This document shows positions 7,186-15,428 of a stretch of 33,793 nt of DNA, piece by piece (position 1 is the first letter of the stretch; each line of letters opens with the position of its first letter). The position numbers were made by a program, and so were the translations under genes. The stretch is from Bifidobacterium breve (GTDB lineage Bacteria > Actinomycetota > Actinomycetes > Nanopelagicales > Nanopelagicaceae), in contig CAMAPO010000012.1 in NCBI GenBank assembly GCA_945860245.1, positions 1-33,793 on the forward strand. Reading direction: 5' to 3'. Under the pieces are notes generated by a model. It was not told the origin of the DNA. It saw only the letters and a list, made by a program, of their open reading frames with translations, and did no database searches.

Positions 7186-9471
7186 ATGCGAGTATCTGCC
7201 GCTCTGTCCAATGTGCAAGTAACCGGCACAAATTTAAATATCACCTATGTGGTCCTTGCGATCTCCCTTCTCGCCCTCGCCATCGCTTGGGTATTGCGCG
7301 CACAAGTCTTGGCGGCCAGCGAAGGTACCGAGAAGATGCGCGAGATCGCAGAAGCTGTGCAAGAAGGAGCCGCTGCATATCTTGCGCGCCAATTCCGCAC
7401 GCTTTCATATTTTGTAGGAATCGTTTTCTTCCTGCTCTTCGCACTTCCTGCTGATACAACTTCAATTCGTATTGGGCGCTCGCTCTTCTTCTTAATGGGA
7501 GCCGGTTTTTCTGCACTAGTTGGTTACAACGGTATGTGGCTGGCAGTTCGCGCAAATGTGCGCGTTGCTGAGGCTGCTCGTCAAAAGAGCGCAGAAAAAG
7601 CCGTACAGATTGCATTCCGCACTGGTGGCGTTGTTGGTATGACAACAGTTGGTCTTGGGCTAATTGGTGCAGCCGGCGCAGTTGTTATCTTCCGCGAAAA
7701 TGCACCAACCGTTCTTGAAGGTTTTGGTTTCGGAGCTGCAATGCTCGCGATGTTTATGCGCGTGGGTGGCGGAATCTTTACCAAGGCAGCAGATGTCGGG
7801 GCTGACCTTGTCGGTAAAGTCGAAAAAGGTATTCCTGAAGATGACCCACGTAACCCAGCAACAATTGCGGATAACGTCGGTGATAACGTCGGTGACTGCG
7901 CTGGTATGGCCGCTGATTTATTTGAATCATATGCAGTAACACTTGTTGCAGCACTTATCTTAGGTAAGGCTGCTTTCGGTAACGAAGGTCTGATCTATCC
8001 GTTGATCGTTCCTGCAATCGGAATCTTGACCGCGGTAATCGGTATCTTCCTTACCAAATTACGTCCTACAGATAAGTCAGCGATGAAGGCAATTAACCGC
8101 TCATTCTTCTTATCTGCAGTTATTTCTGCAGGCCTAACCGGTCTTGCAACATTTACATACTTGCCTGCAAAGTTTGATCAACTAACAAACTTCTCACCTA
8201 AGGTTCTAGAAGATGCGGGCAATATCAATCCACGCGTTCTTGCATTTGGTGCAGTACTAATCGGCATCGCACTTGCTGCAGCAATTCAGGTATTAACTGG
8301 CTTCTTTACCGAAGTTGGCAAGCGCCCGGTAAACGATGTTGCCGCATCATCACAAACCGGGGCTGCAACAGTGCTTTTGGCTGGTATTTCAGTTGGTTTT
8401 GAATCAGCTGTTTACTCTGCGCTCTTGATTGCTGCATCTGTATTCGGAGCATTCTTGCTCGGTGGCGGATCAATTACCTTATCCCTCTTTGCAATTGCAA
8501 TCGCAGGTACCGGTTTGCTGACTACCGTTGGCGTAATCGTTGCGATGGATACCTTCGGGCCGATCTCGGATAACGCACAAGGCATTGCAGAAATGTCTGG
8601 TGATGTTAAGGGTGAAGGCGCACAGATCCTTACCTCACTTGATGCAGTCGGTAACACAACTAAAGCGATCACCAAGGGAATTGCAATTGCGACCGCAGTA
8701 CTTGCCGCAACCGCGCTCTTTGGTGCATTTACTGATGCAATCAAGGAAGCAGTCACAAAGGCTGTTGGTGAAGGCGCAGATGTTGCACTTCAATTCCAAG
8801 GCGTACTCGATGTTGCAGATCCACGTAACCTCGTTGGTCTAATCATCGGCGCAGCCGTTGTGTTCCTCTTCTCAGGTCTAGCCATTAATGCGGTATCTCG
8901 CGCGGCTGGTGCCGTTGTTATGGAAGTTCGTAACCAATTCAAGTTACACCCAGGAATTATGAAGGGCACTGAAAAGCCTGAATACGGTCGCGTTGTTGAT
9001 ATCTGTACTCGCGATTCATTACGCGAACTTGCAACACCAGGACTTCTTGCAGTTATGGCACCGATCGCAGTTGGCTTTGGTCTTGGCGTTGGCGCACTTG
9101 GTGCATATCTTGCTGGCGCAATCGGCACCGGAACTCTTATGGCGGTCTTCCTTTCAAACTCAGGTGGTGCTTGGGATAACGCGAAGAAGATGGTTGAAGA
9201 TGGAAGTTATGGCGGCAAGGGTTCAGATGCACACGCTGCGACCATTGTTGGCGACACTGTTGGAGATCCATTTAAGGACACTGCAGGCCCAGCGATTAAC
9301 CCACTAATCAAGGTTATGAACTTGGTTGCGCTCTTGATTACACCTGCGATTGTAAGTTTCGCACTTCCAACCCAGCAGACCACATCAATGATCATCGCAC
9401 TCGTTGCAGTTCTGCTTATCATCGGTTCCTTAATCCGCAACCGTCGCCAAGCAACTTCAATCGAGTACTAA
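7186..9471 (+). CDS. hppA: K+-independent H+-translocating membrane pyrophosphatase
   Basis: The 761-residue polytopic protein hydrolyses pyrophosphate and pumps protons across the cytoplasmic membrane, recovering energy from biosynthetic PPi. The PPi-binding region DVGADLVGKVEKGIPEDDPRN starts at residue 203 and is followed by NPATIADNVGDNVGDCAG. The C-terminal DNAKKMVEDG and GDTVGDPFKDTAGPAINP motifs are also intact. In GNTTKAITKG the diagnostic residues are Lys493 and Thr496. Known K+-independent proton pumps have Lys and Thr at these positions, whereas K+-dependent enzymes, including Na+ pumps, have Ala and Gly. About 16 membrane helices are expected. The start is fixed by a strong ribosome binding site. 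topA follows after 29 nt and could be co-transcribed. Confidence 0.97.
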   Translation: MRVSAALSNVQVTGTNLNITYVVLAISLLALAIAWVLRAQVLAASEGTEKMREIAEAVQEGAAAYLARQFRTLSYFVGIVFFLLFALPADTTSIRIGRSLFFLMGAGFSALVGYNGMWLAVRANVRVAEAARQKSAEKAVQIAFRTGGVVGMTTVGLGLIGAAGAVVIFRENAPTVLEGFGFGAAMLAMFMRVGGGIFTKAADVGADLVGKVEKGIPEDDPRNPATIADNVGDNVGDCAGMAADLFESYAVTLVAALILGKAAFGNEGLIYPLIVPAIGILTAVIGIFLTKLRPTDKSAMKAINRSFFLSAVISAGLTGLATFTYLPAKFDQLTNFSPKVLEDAGNINPRVLAFGAVLIGIALAAAIQVLTGFFTEVGKRPVNDVAASSQTGAATVLLAGISVGFESAVYSALLIAASVFGAFLLGGGSITLSLFAIAIAGTGLLTTVGVIVAMDTFGPISDNAQGIAEMSGDVKGEGAQILTSLDAVGNTTKAITKGIAIATAVLAATALFGAFTDAIKEAVTKAVGEGADVALQFQGVLDVADPRNLVGLIIGAAVVFLFSGLAINAVSRAAGAVVMEVRNQFKLHPGIMKGTEKPEYGRVVDICTRDSLRELATPGLLAVMAPIAVGFGLGVGALGAYLAGAIGTGTLMAVFLSNSGGAWDNAKKMVEDGSYGGKGSDAHAATIVGDTVGDPFKDTAGPAINPLIKVMNLVALLITPAIVSFALPTQQTTSMIIALVAVLLIIGSLIRNRRQATSIEY

Positions 9472-9500
9472 GAAAATAACTTCCCCGATCTTAGGAACTG

Positions 9501-12287
9501 ATGCCCGATAAAAAGCAGGCTAGAGAACTAAAGAAGCTGGTGATCGTTGAATCACCAGCGAAAGCGCGCAAGATTGGCGACTACCTCGGCGATGGCTTTA
9601 TCGTCGAGGCTAGCGTCGGTCATATCCGCGATCTGCCACAGCGCGCAGCCGATATCCCTAAAGATGTTAAGAAACTCGCCTGGTCAAAAGAAGGCGTCGA
9701 TATCGAAAATGATTTCGCACCTTTATATGTCATCAATCCCGATAAGAAAGCGAAAGTTGCTGAACTCAAAGAGTTGATGAAAGGCGCCGACGAGTTATTA
9801 CTGGCAACAGATGAAGACCGCGAAGGTGAAGCAATTGCTTGGCACTTAGTTGAAGTTCTTGAACCAAAGATCCCAATTAAGCGAATGGTCTTTAACGAAA
9901 TCACTAAGGAAGCAATCCAAGCTGCAGTCGTTAACACCCGCGACTTGGATTACAACTTAATTGATGCTCAAGAAACTCGTCGCGTTCTCGACCGACTATT
10001 TGGCTACCGCCTTTCACCAGTTCTGTGGAAGAAAGTTATGCCACGCATTTCCGCCGGTCGCGTGCAATCAGTTGCCACCAAGTTAATCGTTGAAAAAGAA
10101 CGCGAACGTATGGCCTTTATCTCATCATCTTGGTGGGATTTAAATGCAACTTGCGAACTCGGCTTTACCGCGCGCTTGCTATCTGTAGAAGGCAAGAAAG
10201 TGGCGTCAACCAGCGACTTTGGCGCAGATGGCGCAGTTAAAGAGAAGTCACTGGAAAACATCTTGCTCCTTGATGAAACCAGCGCCCGCGCACTTGTTGG
10301 CTCACTGAAATCAACTGCGCTAACTGTTAAGTCAATGGAGGAATCTCCCCGCACCGAACGCCCCAAGCCACCATTTACAACATCCACCATGCAACAAGAT
10401 GCCGGATCACGACTTGGTTGGGGTGCGCAGATCACAATGCGTGTAGCGCAGCGTTTATACGAAAACGGTTACATAACTTACATGCGTACCGATTCAATAA
10501 ATCTTTCAGCACAAGCAATCAATGCAGCGCGCAGCGCTGCCAAAGCACTTTACGGCGCAGACCACGTCGCCGACGCACCACGTGTTTATCAAGGAAAATC
10601 CAAGAATGCACAAGAAGCCCACGAGGCGATTCGTCCCGCAGGTGACACATTTAAAACTCCAGGTGAATTAGCACCCGAACTTTCTCGCGATGAATTCTCA
10701 CTCTACGATTTAATTTGGAAGCGCACCGTTGCATCGCAAATGGCTGATGCTAAAAAGTTGCAGATGCGCGTTGACTTTGATGCCACCACATCAGATAAGA
10801 AAGCAACTATCTTTCGCGCCAACGGCAGCGTCATCACCTTTGCAGGATTCCTCGCTGCATACGATGACATCGTCGATGAGAACGCCAAAGTTGATGAAGA
10901 AGCATCGGATAAGCGCTTGCCTGCAATGACGGTCGGACAATCAATCAAGGTCAGCGAATATAACTGCGAAGGCCACGAGACCAAGCCACCTGCGCGTTAC
11001 ACCGAACCAACACTTGTTAAGAAGCTTGAAGAACTCGGTATCGGCCGCCCCTCAACATTTGCTTCAATCATTCAAACAATTCAAGATCGCGGCTATGTTT
11101 ATAAACGCGGTCGCGCCCTTGTGCCGACCTTCTTGGCATTCTCTGTAACAGGACTATTAGAGACTCACTTTACAAAGCTAGTTGATTACGACTTCACCGC
11201 ATCAATGGAAGAAGATCTCGACAAGATCGCAGCCGGTGAAGCTGGCCGCGTTGATTGGTTGCGCGATTTCTATTACGGCATTGACGGCCAACCAGGTCTT
11301 AACGAGCTCTCTCTTGATCTCGGCGGCATCGATGCACGCGCTACAAACACAATGAACTTATCTGACACCATTGAAATCCGCGTCGGTCGTTACGGTGCTT
11401 ACTTACAAGAAAATATTCCAGATCAAGATCGCAAACTGGCAAATATCCCTGAAGAACTTGCACCTGATGAGTTAACTCTCGCCAAAGCAATTGAACTTCT
11501 TGCGGCCCCATCAGGCGAACGTGAATTAGGCACGGATCCGCAAACTGGTTTAGAAGTTATCGCAAAGTCAGGACGCTTTGGCCCTTACATCACCGAAGTC
11601 TTTCCACCAGAACCAGTTGAGCTAAATGAAAAAGGTGAACCAAAGAAGAAGCGTAAAAAGAAAGATGCACCAAAACCAAAGACCGCATCGCTTCTTTCCA
11701 CAATGACGCTGGACACCATCACATTCGATGATGCGTTAAGACTGCTTTCACTTCCAAGAATCCTTGGCACAAACTCTCTTGGCGAAGATATAACTATTCA
11801 AAATGGACGCTACGGCCCATATCTAAAGGCCGGCCTCGATTCGCGCACACTGACAAGTGAAGATCAACTATTTTCCTTATCACTTGATGAAGCACTTGAA
11901 ATTTACTCAAAGCCAAAAGAGCGCCGTCGCGGTGTTGCTAAACCACCACTAAAAGAACTCGGTAAAGATCCCGCAACCGAGAAAGAAGTTATCGTTAAAG
12001 ACGGTCGCTTTGGCATGTATGTCACTGATGGTGAAACAAATGCAACACTTCGCCGCGGTGACACTCTTGAAGCGCTAACCATTGAACGCGCCCTTGAACT
12101 TCTTGCAGGCCGCCGTGCGTGGGAAGCCGAAAATGGCCCATCACCAAAGAAATCAAAGAAGAAAGCTGCGAAAGTTAAGGCGGGCGACAGCGCGCCAAGC
12201 CTCACCAAGAATACGATTAAGAAAGCGGCAACAAAAAAGAAGGCCGCTAAAAAAGCAACTGGCAAACCTAAAAAGGAGTATGAATGA
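9501..12287 (+). CDS. topA: DNA topoisomerase I (type IA)
   Basis: The 928-residue enzyme relaxes negative supercoils. The N-terminal Toprim domain has LVIVESPAKARKI (Glu17) and ATDEDREGEAIAWH (Asp104, Asp106, Glu108), which bind Mg2+. The catalytic tyrosine is Tyr327 in GYITYMRTDSINLS. The gate region has HEAIRPAG and PARYTEPTLVKKLEELGIGRPSTFASII. The C-terminal third has several topoisomerase C-terminal repeats, each with a G-R-[FY]-G-[PMA]-Y core (about residues 630, 690, 770 and 835), and no zinc-finger cysteines. It ends in a lysine/alanine-rich tail, as is typical of actinobacterial TopA. AGGA lies 4 nt before the ATG. The stop overlaps the ATG of the next gene (ATGA). Confidence 0.97.
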   Translation: MPDKKQARELKKLVIVESPAKARKIGDYLGDGFIVEASVGHIRDLPQRAADIPKDVKKLAWSKEGVDIENDFAPLYVINPDKKAKVAELKELMKGADELLLATDEDREGEAIAWHLVEVLEPKIPIKRMVFNEITKEAIQAAVVNTRDLDYNLIDAQETRRVLDRLFGYRLSPVLWKKVMPRISAGRVQSVATKLIVEKERERMAFISSSWWDLNATCELGFTARLLSVEGKKVASTSDFGADGAVKEKSLENILLLDETSARALVGSLKSTALTVKSMEESPRTERPKPPFTTSTMQQDAGSRLGWGAQITMRVAQRLYENGYITYMRTDSINLSAQAINAARSAAKALYGADHVADAPRVYQGKSKNAQEAHEAIRPAGDTFKTPGELAPELSRDEFSLYDLIWKRTVASQMADAKKLQMRVDFDATTSDKKATIFRANGSVITFAGFLAAYDDIVDENAKVDEEASDKRLPAMTVGQSIKVSEYNCEGHETKPPARYTEPTLVKKLEELGIGRPSTFASIIQTIQDRGYVYKRGRALVPTFLAFSVTGLLETHFTKLVDYDFTASMEEDLDKIAAGEAGRVDWLRDFYYGIDGQPGLNELSLDLGGIDARATNTMNLSDTIEIRVGRYGAYLQENIPDQDRKLANIPEELAPDELTLAKAIELLAAPSGERELGTDPQTGLEVIAKSGRFGPYITEVFPPEPVELNEKGEPKKKRKKKDAPKPKTASLLSTMTLDTITFDDALRLLSLPRILGTNSLGEDITIQNGRYGPYLKAGLDSRTLTSEDQLFSLSLDEALEIYSKPKERRRGVAKPPLKELGKDPATEKEVIVKDGRFGMYVTDGETNATLRRGDTLEALTIERALELLAGRRAWEAENGPSPKKSKKKAAKVKAGDSAPSLTKNTIKKAATKKKAAKKATGKPKKEYE

Positions 12288-13600
12288 AGCGAATCGTAGT
12301 AGTTGTTTTCTCGCTTCTAATTTCGATTCTCGCGCCTTTAGAATTTTCACAAGCAAATGCGCCACTAGTTCCGTATGAGCCGTGCGAAATAGTAAATCAA
12401 GCTCCTTGTATAGAGTCTTTTACTCTTATCGATTCAAACGGAAAGAGGACAAAAGCCATACCGGGCGGGCCAATCACACCACTAACTTATGAATTCGCAG
12501 GACAGAAATCTACGCCAACGACTACCTACCAATGGTATGCCCCAGGAATTAATCATGAAAACAAGATTGAGTTGATGACACTCCATGTTTATCATTTTCC
12601 ATTAGGTGCTAAATATTGCTGGAGTGAAACTGAATGTTCCACTAATGTTGATGAAACAATAATTTATTTATTTGCCTCAGGGTGGGGAGTGCCAGCTCCG
12701 ACTGTTGACTTTGTAAACCGAGAAAATGACCTCATATGCGGGACAGTAGACAAACCTGAGAAGTGCATACGCATGTGGGGTTTAAACGAAAATTACCGTT
12801 ATGAAATTTCTCTACGCCCACTACCTTCTTTCGACTTCAGCCATGCAAATGGCGAAGCAAGGAATGGTCAAGTAAGGGTTGGATTTAACGGACAAGGTAA
12901 TCGAGTAATAACTTTTACCGGAGAACCTGTGAATTTTTCTTACAAAATAGAAACTCCACTAAAACCCAAAGATCCCAATCAAATCAGGGCTGACGCTACT
13001 TACACTTACATTGGTGTGTACGCTCACACGACTATTTCAGGCCAGTCCGAATGGCTAAAACGTTGTGATTATGGTCGTGAAATGAGTCTTTGGTATAGCG
13101 GGCAGTTGCAATCGATGCCGATGTGGATACCAGCTGATTCGGCCTTAACTCTGCAGGTTTCTAGCACGCATTACAAAGCGGATAACTCAAAAAACGTGGG
13201 TGTTTTTAGTATAGATATGCCAATTGCGACAGCCAAATGTTTATGGGGTGTTGATTTAAGTAAAGCAGTTTCGGCGACAGTAGCAGCAACTTACCCAGAG
13301 CTTGGAATATCGGAACTCGTAACCACTAGCTCAAGAGTTGAAGGCAATTTCTTTAAGGTTAGCGCTTCTGGCTTTCACTATTCTGCTCCGATAATCAAGA
13401 TGAAAGTAACGCAAAGCGCAACCACACAATTAGTTACTCCACTGGAAGCTTCTCCTTCTTCCACGCCTTTAGCAGATCCCGCAGCAGTTCCAGTTGTACA
13501 GAAGATTAAGAAATCTACAATTTCGTGTGTTAAGGGCAAAATAACCAAAAAGGTAACTGCCGTAAAGCCAAAATGCCCAACCGGTTATAAAAAGAAATAA
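12284..13600 (+). CDS. Secreted protein of unknown function with Cys/Lys C-terminal module
   Basis: I do not recognise a named family. The 438-residue protein starts with a cleavable signal peptide (MKRIVVVVFSLLISILAPLEF, cleavage near SQANA) and has no further membrane segment. The mature part is rich in Tyr, Trp and paired cysteines, suggesting an extracellular beta-rich protein with disulfides. A short Ser/Pro/Ala linker (about residues 383-405) precedes a C-terminal module (411-438) with CVKGK, KKV and VKPKCPTGYKKK. The segment around AKCLWGV to HYSAPIIKMKV aligns by eye with the product of 20228-21796, so the two are paralogues. The ATG overlaps the topA stop and AAGGAG lies 5 nt before it. 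Co-transcription with topA is therefore likely, although no functional link is obvious. Confidence 0.85.
   Translation: MKRIVVVVFSLLISILAPLEFSQANAPLVPYEPCEIVNQAPCIESFTLIDSNGKRTKAIPGGPITPLTYEFAGQKSTPTTTYQWYAPGINHENKIELMTLHVYHFPLGAKYCWSETECSTNVDETIIYLFASGWGVPAPTVDFVNRENDLICGTVDKPEKCIRMWGLNENYRYEISLRPLPSFDFSHANGEARNGQVRVGFNGQGNRVITFTGEPVNFSYKIETPLKPKDPNQIRADATYTYIGVYAHTTISGQSEWLKRCDYGREMSLWYSGQLQSMPMWIPADSALTLQVSSTHYKADNSKNVGVFSIDMPIATAKCLWGVDLSKAVSATVAATYPELGISELVTTSSRVEGNFFKVSASGFHYSAPIIKMKVTQSATTQLVTPLEASPSSTPLADPAAVPVVQKIKKSTISCVKGKITKKVTAVKPKCPTGYKKK
13514..13597 (+). other. C-terminal Cys/Lys module, copy 1
   Basis: These 28 codons encode two cysteines 17 residues apart within a lysine-rich frame (CVKGK, KKV, VKPxCPxGYKK). 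The same pattern ends the paralogous secreted protein at 20231-20320. It may be a disulfide-closed hairpin or a cell-envelope attachment tail; the function is unknown. Confidence 0.7.
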
Positions 13601-13605
13601 AGGGT

Positions 13606-13611
13606 TAAACT
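13606..13611 (+). promoter_or_regulatory. -10 element of galE (leaderless)
   Basis: TAAACT is followed by exactly 6 nt and then the galE ATG at 13618, with no Shine-Dalgarno. The element lies in the 17-bp gap after the secreted-protein gene, so galE likely has its own leaderless transcript. Confidence 0.6.
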
Positions 13612-13617
13612 CCACTT

Positions 13618-14586
13618 ATGACGCACGAAACCTGGCTAATCACAGGTGGTGCAGGCTATATCGGCACACATGTTGCTGACCTTTTTATCGCCGATGGCAA
13701 GAACGTTGTTCTGCTCGATTCACTTTATCAAGGCCTAGAATCTCGAGTTATACACCTTCGCAAGAAACATAACCAAGAGATTCCGTTTCACATTGTTGAT
13801 ATCCGTGATTACACAGCGGTCGAAAATATTTTGAAGAGCCAATCCTTTACTGGCATTGTCCACACTGCTGCTCTTAAAGCGGTCGGCGAATCAGTTGAGA
13901 AACCTAATGAGTACAAGGAAGTTAACTACACCGCCACCGTTGAACTCTTAAAGCTTGCGCAAAAGTATGGCGTTAAGAAATTCTTATTCTCATCAACTGC
14001 CGCCGTTTATGGCAGCCCCGACACAATGGAGCCCTGTAGAGAAAATGGTCCGTTGTCACCGATTTCTCCATATGGATCTACAAAGTTGGATGCCGAAAGC
14101 AAAGTTACCGAATTTTTAAATACGCCAGGAAATGCTGGATCTTCATTTCGCTTCTTCAATGTTGTGGGTACCGCCTCCCTTGAGCTGTTAGATAACTCGG
14201 TTGAGAACTTAGTACCGATTGTTTTAGGTAAGTTAAATAAGGGTGAAGCGCCAGTTATCTTTGGTATCGATTACCCGACGACAGATGGCACGTGCGTGCG
14301 TGATTATGTGGATGTGCGCGATATTGCGGCAGCGCACTTGGCTGCGGCAAACGCCACAAAACCATTGCCAGGCATTATCAATATCGGCACCGGCCGTGGC
14401 GCATCGGTGCGCGAGATAATTAACTTAGTTTTAAAAGCCACAAGTAAGAGCGACACCGAGGTAATTGAGGCCCCACGTCGTGCGGGCGATCCAGCGTTTC
14501 TATGTGCAGATGTTGATCTGGCCGCAAAAGAGATGGGCTTTAGATCTAAGTACAGCCTTGAAGAGAGTATCCGCAGCCTCTTCTAA
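13618..14586 (+). CDS. galE: UDP-glucose 4-epimerase (extended SDR)
   Basis: The 322-residue NAD-dependent enzyme interconverts UDP-glucose and UDP-galactose, supplying galactosyl donors for surface glycans. The N-terminal Rossmann motif GGAGYIG is at residues 10-16. The catalytic Ser/Thr segment FSSTAAVYG is at 124-132 and the YxxxK dyad is Tyr152/Lys156 (PYGSTKLD). GTCVRDYVDVRDIAAAHL and INIGTGRG are typical GalE C-terminal motifs. The nucleotide-sugar specificity (Glc versus GlcNAc) cannot be decided by eye. Its stop codon directly abuts the stop of the convergent vapC gene (TAATTA), with no space for a terminator. It may serve the glycan operon 8 kb downstream. Confidence 0.94.
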   Translation: MTHETWLITGGAGYIGTHVADLFIADGKNVVLLDSLYQGLESRVIHLRKKHNQEIPFHIVDIRDYTAVENILKSQSFTGIVHTAALKAVGESVEKPNEYKEVNYTATVELLKLAQKYGVKKFLFSSTAAVYGSPDTMEPCRENGPLSPISPYGSTKLDAESKVTEFLNTPGNAGSSFRFFNVVGTASLELLDNSVENLVPIVLGKLNKGEAPVIFGIDYPTTDGTCVRDYVDVRDIAAAHLAAANATKPLPGIINIGTGRGASVREIINLVLKATSKSDTEVIEAPRRAGDPAFLCADVDLAAKEMGFRSKYSLEESIRSLF

Positions 14587-14982
14587 TTAAAACTTGGCAC
14601 CAGGTGAGAGCACTTCAATCCCCATAGTTTTCGCATTTGAGATCATTTGTTTATCGTAGGTAATAATTCCTTCAACCTTATCGCCAAGAGTAAACACGGT
14701 TGCAACATGAATAGAATCTAGAGTCGCAAGAGTTACGTTACCTGTAAACGCTTCAGCAATACTAAGTACTTGTTCGGAAAGCGTGACAAAGTTGATTCTT
14801 GCCAACTCTTCATTTGCCAAAGCAATATTCTTTGGCTGCATACGATAAACCGCACGTTTTACTTCAAGTCGAGCGAGCTCGGATGAAATAGCGGGAGATG
14901 TTAGCGCCTTAACTAACGCGGGACGTTCTGGTTCAGCGAATATAAATTTCAAAATCGCAGAGCTATCTAGATACCAGCTCAA
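14587..14982 (-). CDS. PIN-domain toxin (VapC family)
   Basis: The 131-residue protein is a PIN-domain ribonuclease toxin. The acidic metal-binding residues are all present: Asp6 in MSWYLDSSAILK, Glu40 in SELARLEVKRAV, Asp89 in LATLDSIHVATV, and Asp110 in GIITYDKQM. In known VapC proteins such a site cleaves specific RNAs, often tRNA or rRNA; the target here is unknown. The start codon is TTG at 14982, overlapping the antitoxin stop (TTGA) and preceded by GAGGAAAG about 5 nt upstream, so translation is coupled to the antitoxin. All catalytic residues are intact, so the gene looks functional. Confidence 0.9.
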   Translation of the reverse strand: MSWYLDSSAILKFIFAEPERPALVKALTSPAISSELARLEVKRAVYRMQPKNIALANEELARINFVTLSEQVLSIAEAFTGNVTLATLDSIHVATVFTLGDKVEGIITYDKQMISNAKTMGIEVLSPGAKF

Positions 14983-15323
14983 TATCTTTCCTCAGCACGC
15001 ATCTCCATCAATATTTCAGTTGAGGTTTTACTTCCGGTAATTTTTACAGGGTTCTTAGTCGGCCGCCAATCTGGATTCGCTGCTGGCTTAATCAGTCCAC
15101 TTGCGATGTATTCGTCATAAAGTGAACGAGTAATTGGCGCAAGGCGTGCGACCGGAACACCATGTTCGGTGATTTCAATAATCGCACCAGCTTTAACCGC
15201 ATCCAGTACTTTCGACGCGTTCTGTCGTAAATCGCGTACGCCGACAGATCGCAATGCAGCAGGTTTGGCCACCACCTTTTTCTTGGCTGCGGTTGTCTTT
15301 GGTTTACGAGCTGCGGTCGTCAT
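14979..15323 (-). CDS. Antitoxin of the Phd/YefM type with basic N-terminal extension
   Basis: From the ATG at 15323 the protein has 114 residues. The antitoxin core SVGVRDLRQNASKVLDAVKAG, followed by EITEHGVPVARLAPI, is the Phd/YefM-like dimerisation and DNA-binding fold. The C-terminal region would wrap the PIN toxin. The first roughly 25 residues are unusual for the family, being Lys/Ala/Thr-rich (KPKTTAAKKKVVAKPA) like a histone tail, and may add nonspecific DNA contact. A TTG 21 nt upstream could also start translation, but the ATG is preferred because a TANNNT -10 element sits exactly 6 nt upstream of it. The gene overlaps the toxin gene. Autorepression through the inverted repeat at 15333-15357 is likely. 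Confidence 0.88.
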   Translation of the reverse strand: MTTAARKPKTTAAKKKVVAKPAALRSVGVRDLRQNASKVLDAVKAGAIIEITEHGVPVARLAPITRSLYDEYIASGLIKPAANPDWRPTKNPVKITGSKTSTEILMEMRAEERY

Positions 15324-15329
15324 GCGAGC

Positions 15330-15335
15330 AGAGTA
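15330..15335 (-). promoter_or_regulatory. -10 element of the toxin-antitoxin operon (leaderless)
   Basis: Read on the minus strand this is TACTCT (TANNNT), with 6 nt before the antitoxin ATG at 15323. It overlaps the left arm of the inverted repeat at 15333-15357, so a protein bound to the repeat would block RNA polymerase. Confidence 0.62.
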
Positions 15336-15357
15336 GCACAACAAAGTTATGTGCTAC
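15333..15357. promoter_or_regulatory. Inverted repeat, probable toxin-antitoxin operator
   Basis: GTAGCACA (15333-15340) and TGTGCTAC (15350-15357) are perfect 8-bp inverted arms with a 9-nt spacer. The repeat begins 9 bases upstream of the antitoxin ATG and overlaps its -10 element. It fits the usual autoregulatory operator of VapBC/Phd-Doc systems, bound by the antitoxin or the toxin-antitoxin complex. Confidence 0.7.
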
Positions 15358-15416
15358 GCCCGAAGACCTACCCAAAGCCCTTCTATGCCACCTTTAAGCC
15401 CGCCTACCGCGCCCGA

Positions 15417-15422
15417 TAGACT
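15417..15422 (+). promoter_or_regulatory. -10 element of MFS-tmk (leaderless)
   Basis: TAGACT is followed by exactly 6 nt and the ATG at 15429; no Shine-Dalgarno is present. It drives the MFS-tmk, holB, lipoprotein operon. No clear -35 element is visible. Confidence 0.58.
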
Positions 15423-15428
15423 TATTTC

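Noticed and set aside
8412..8756. 114-residue open frame antisense to hppA
   Set aside because: Ala/Ile/Val-rich mirror of membrane helices of hppA; no independent support.
9472..9500. Possible terminator between hppA and topA
   Set aside because: Only TTCC/GGAA arms of 4 bp and no U-run.
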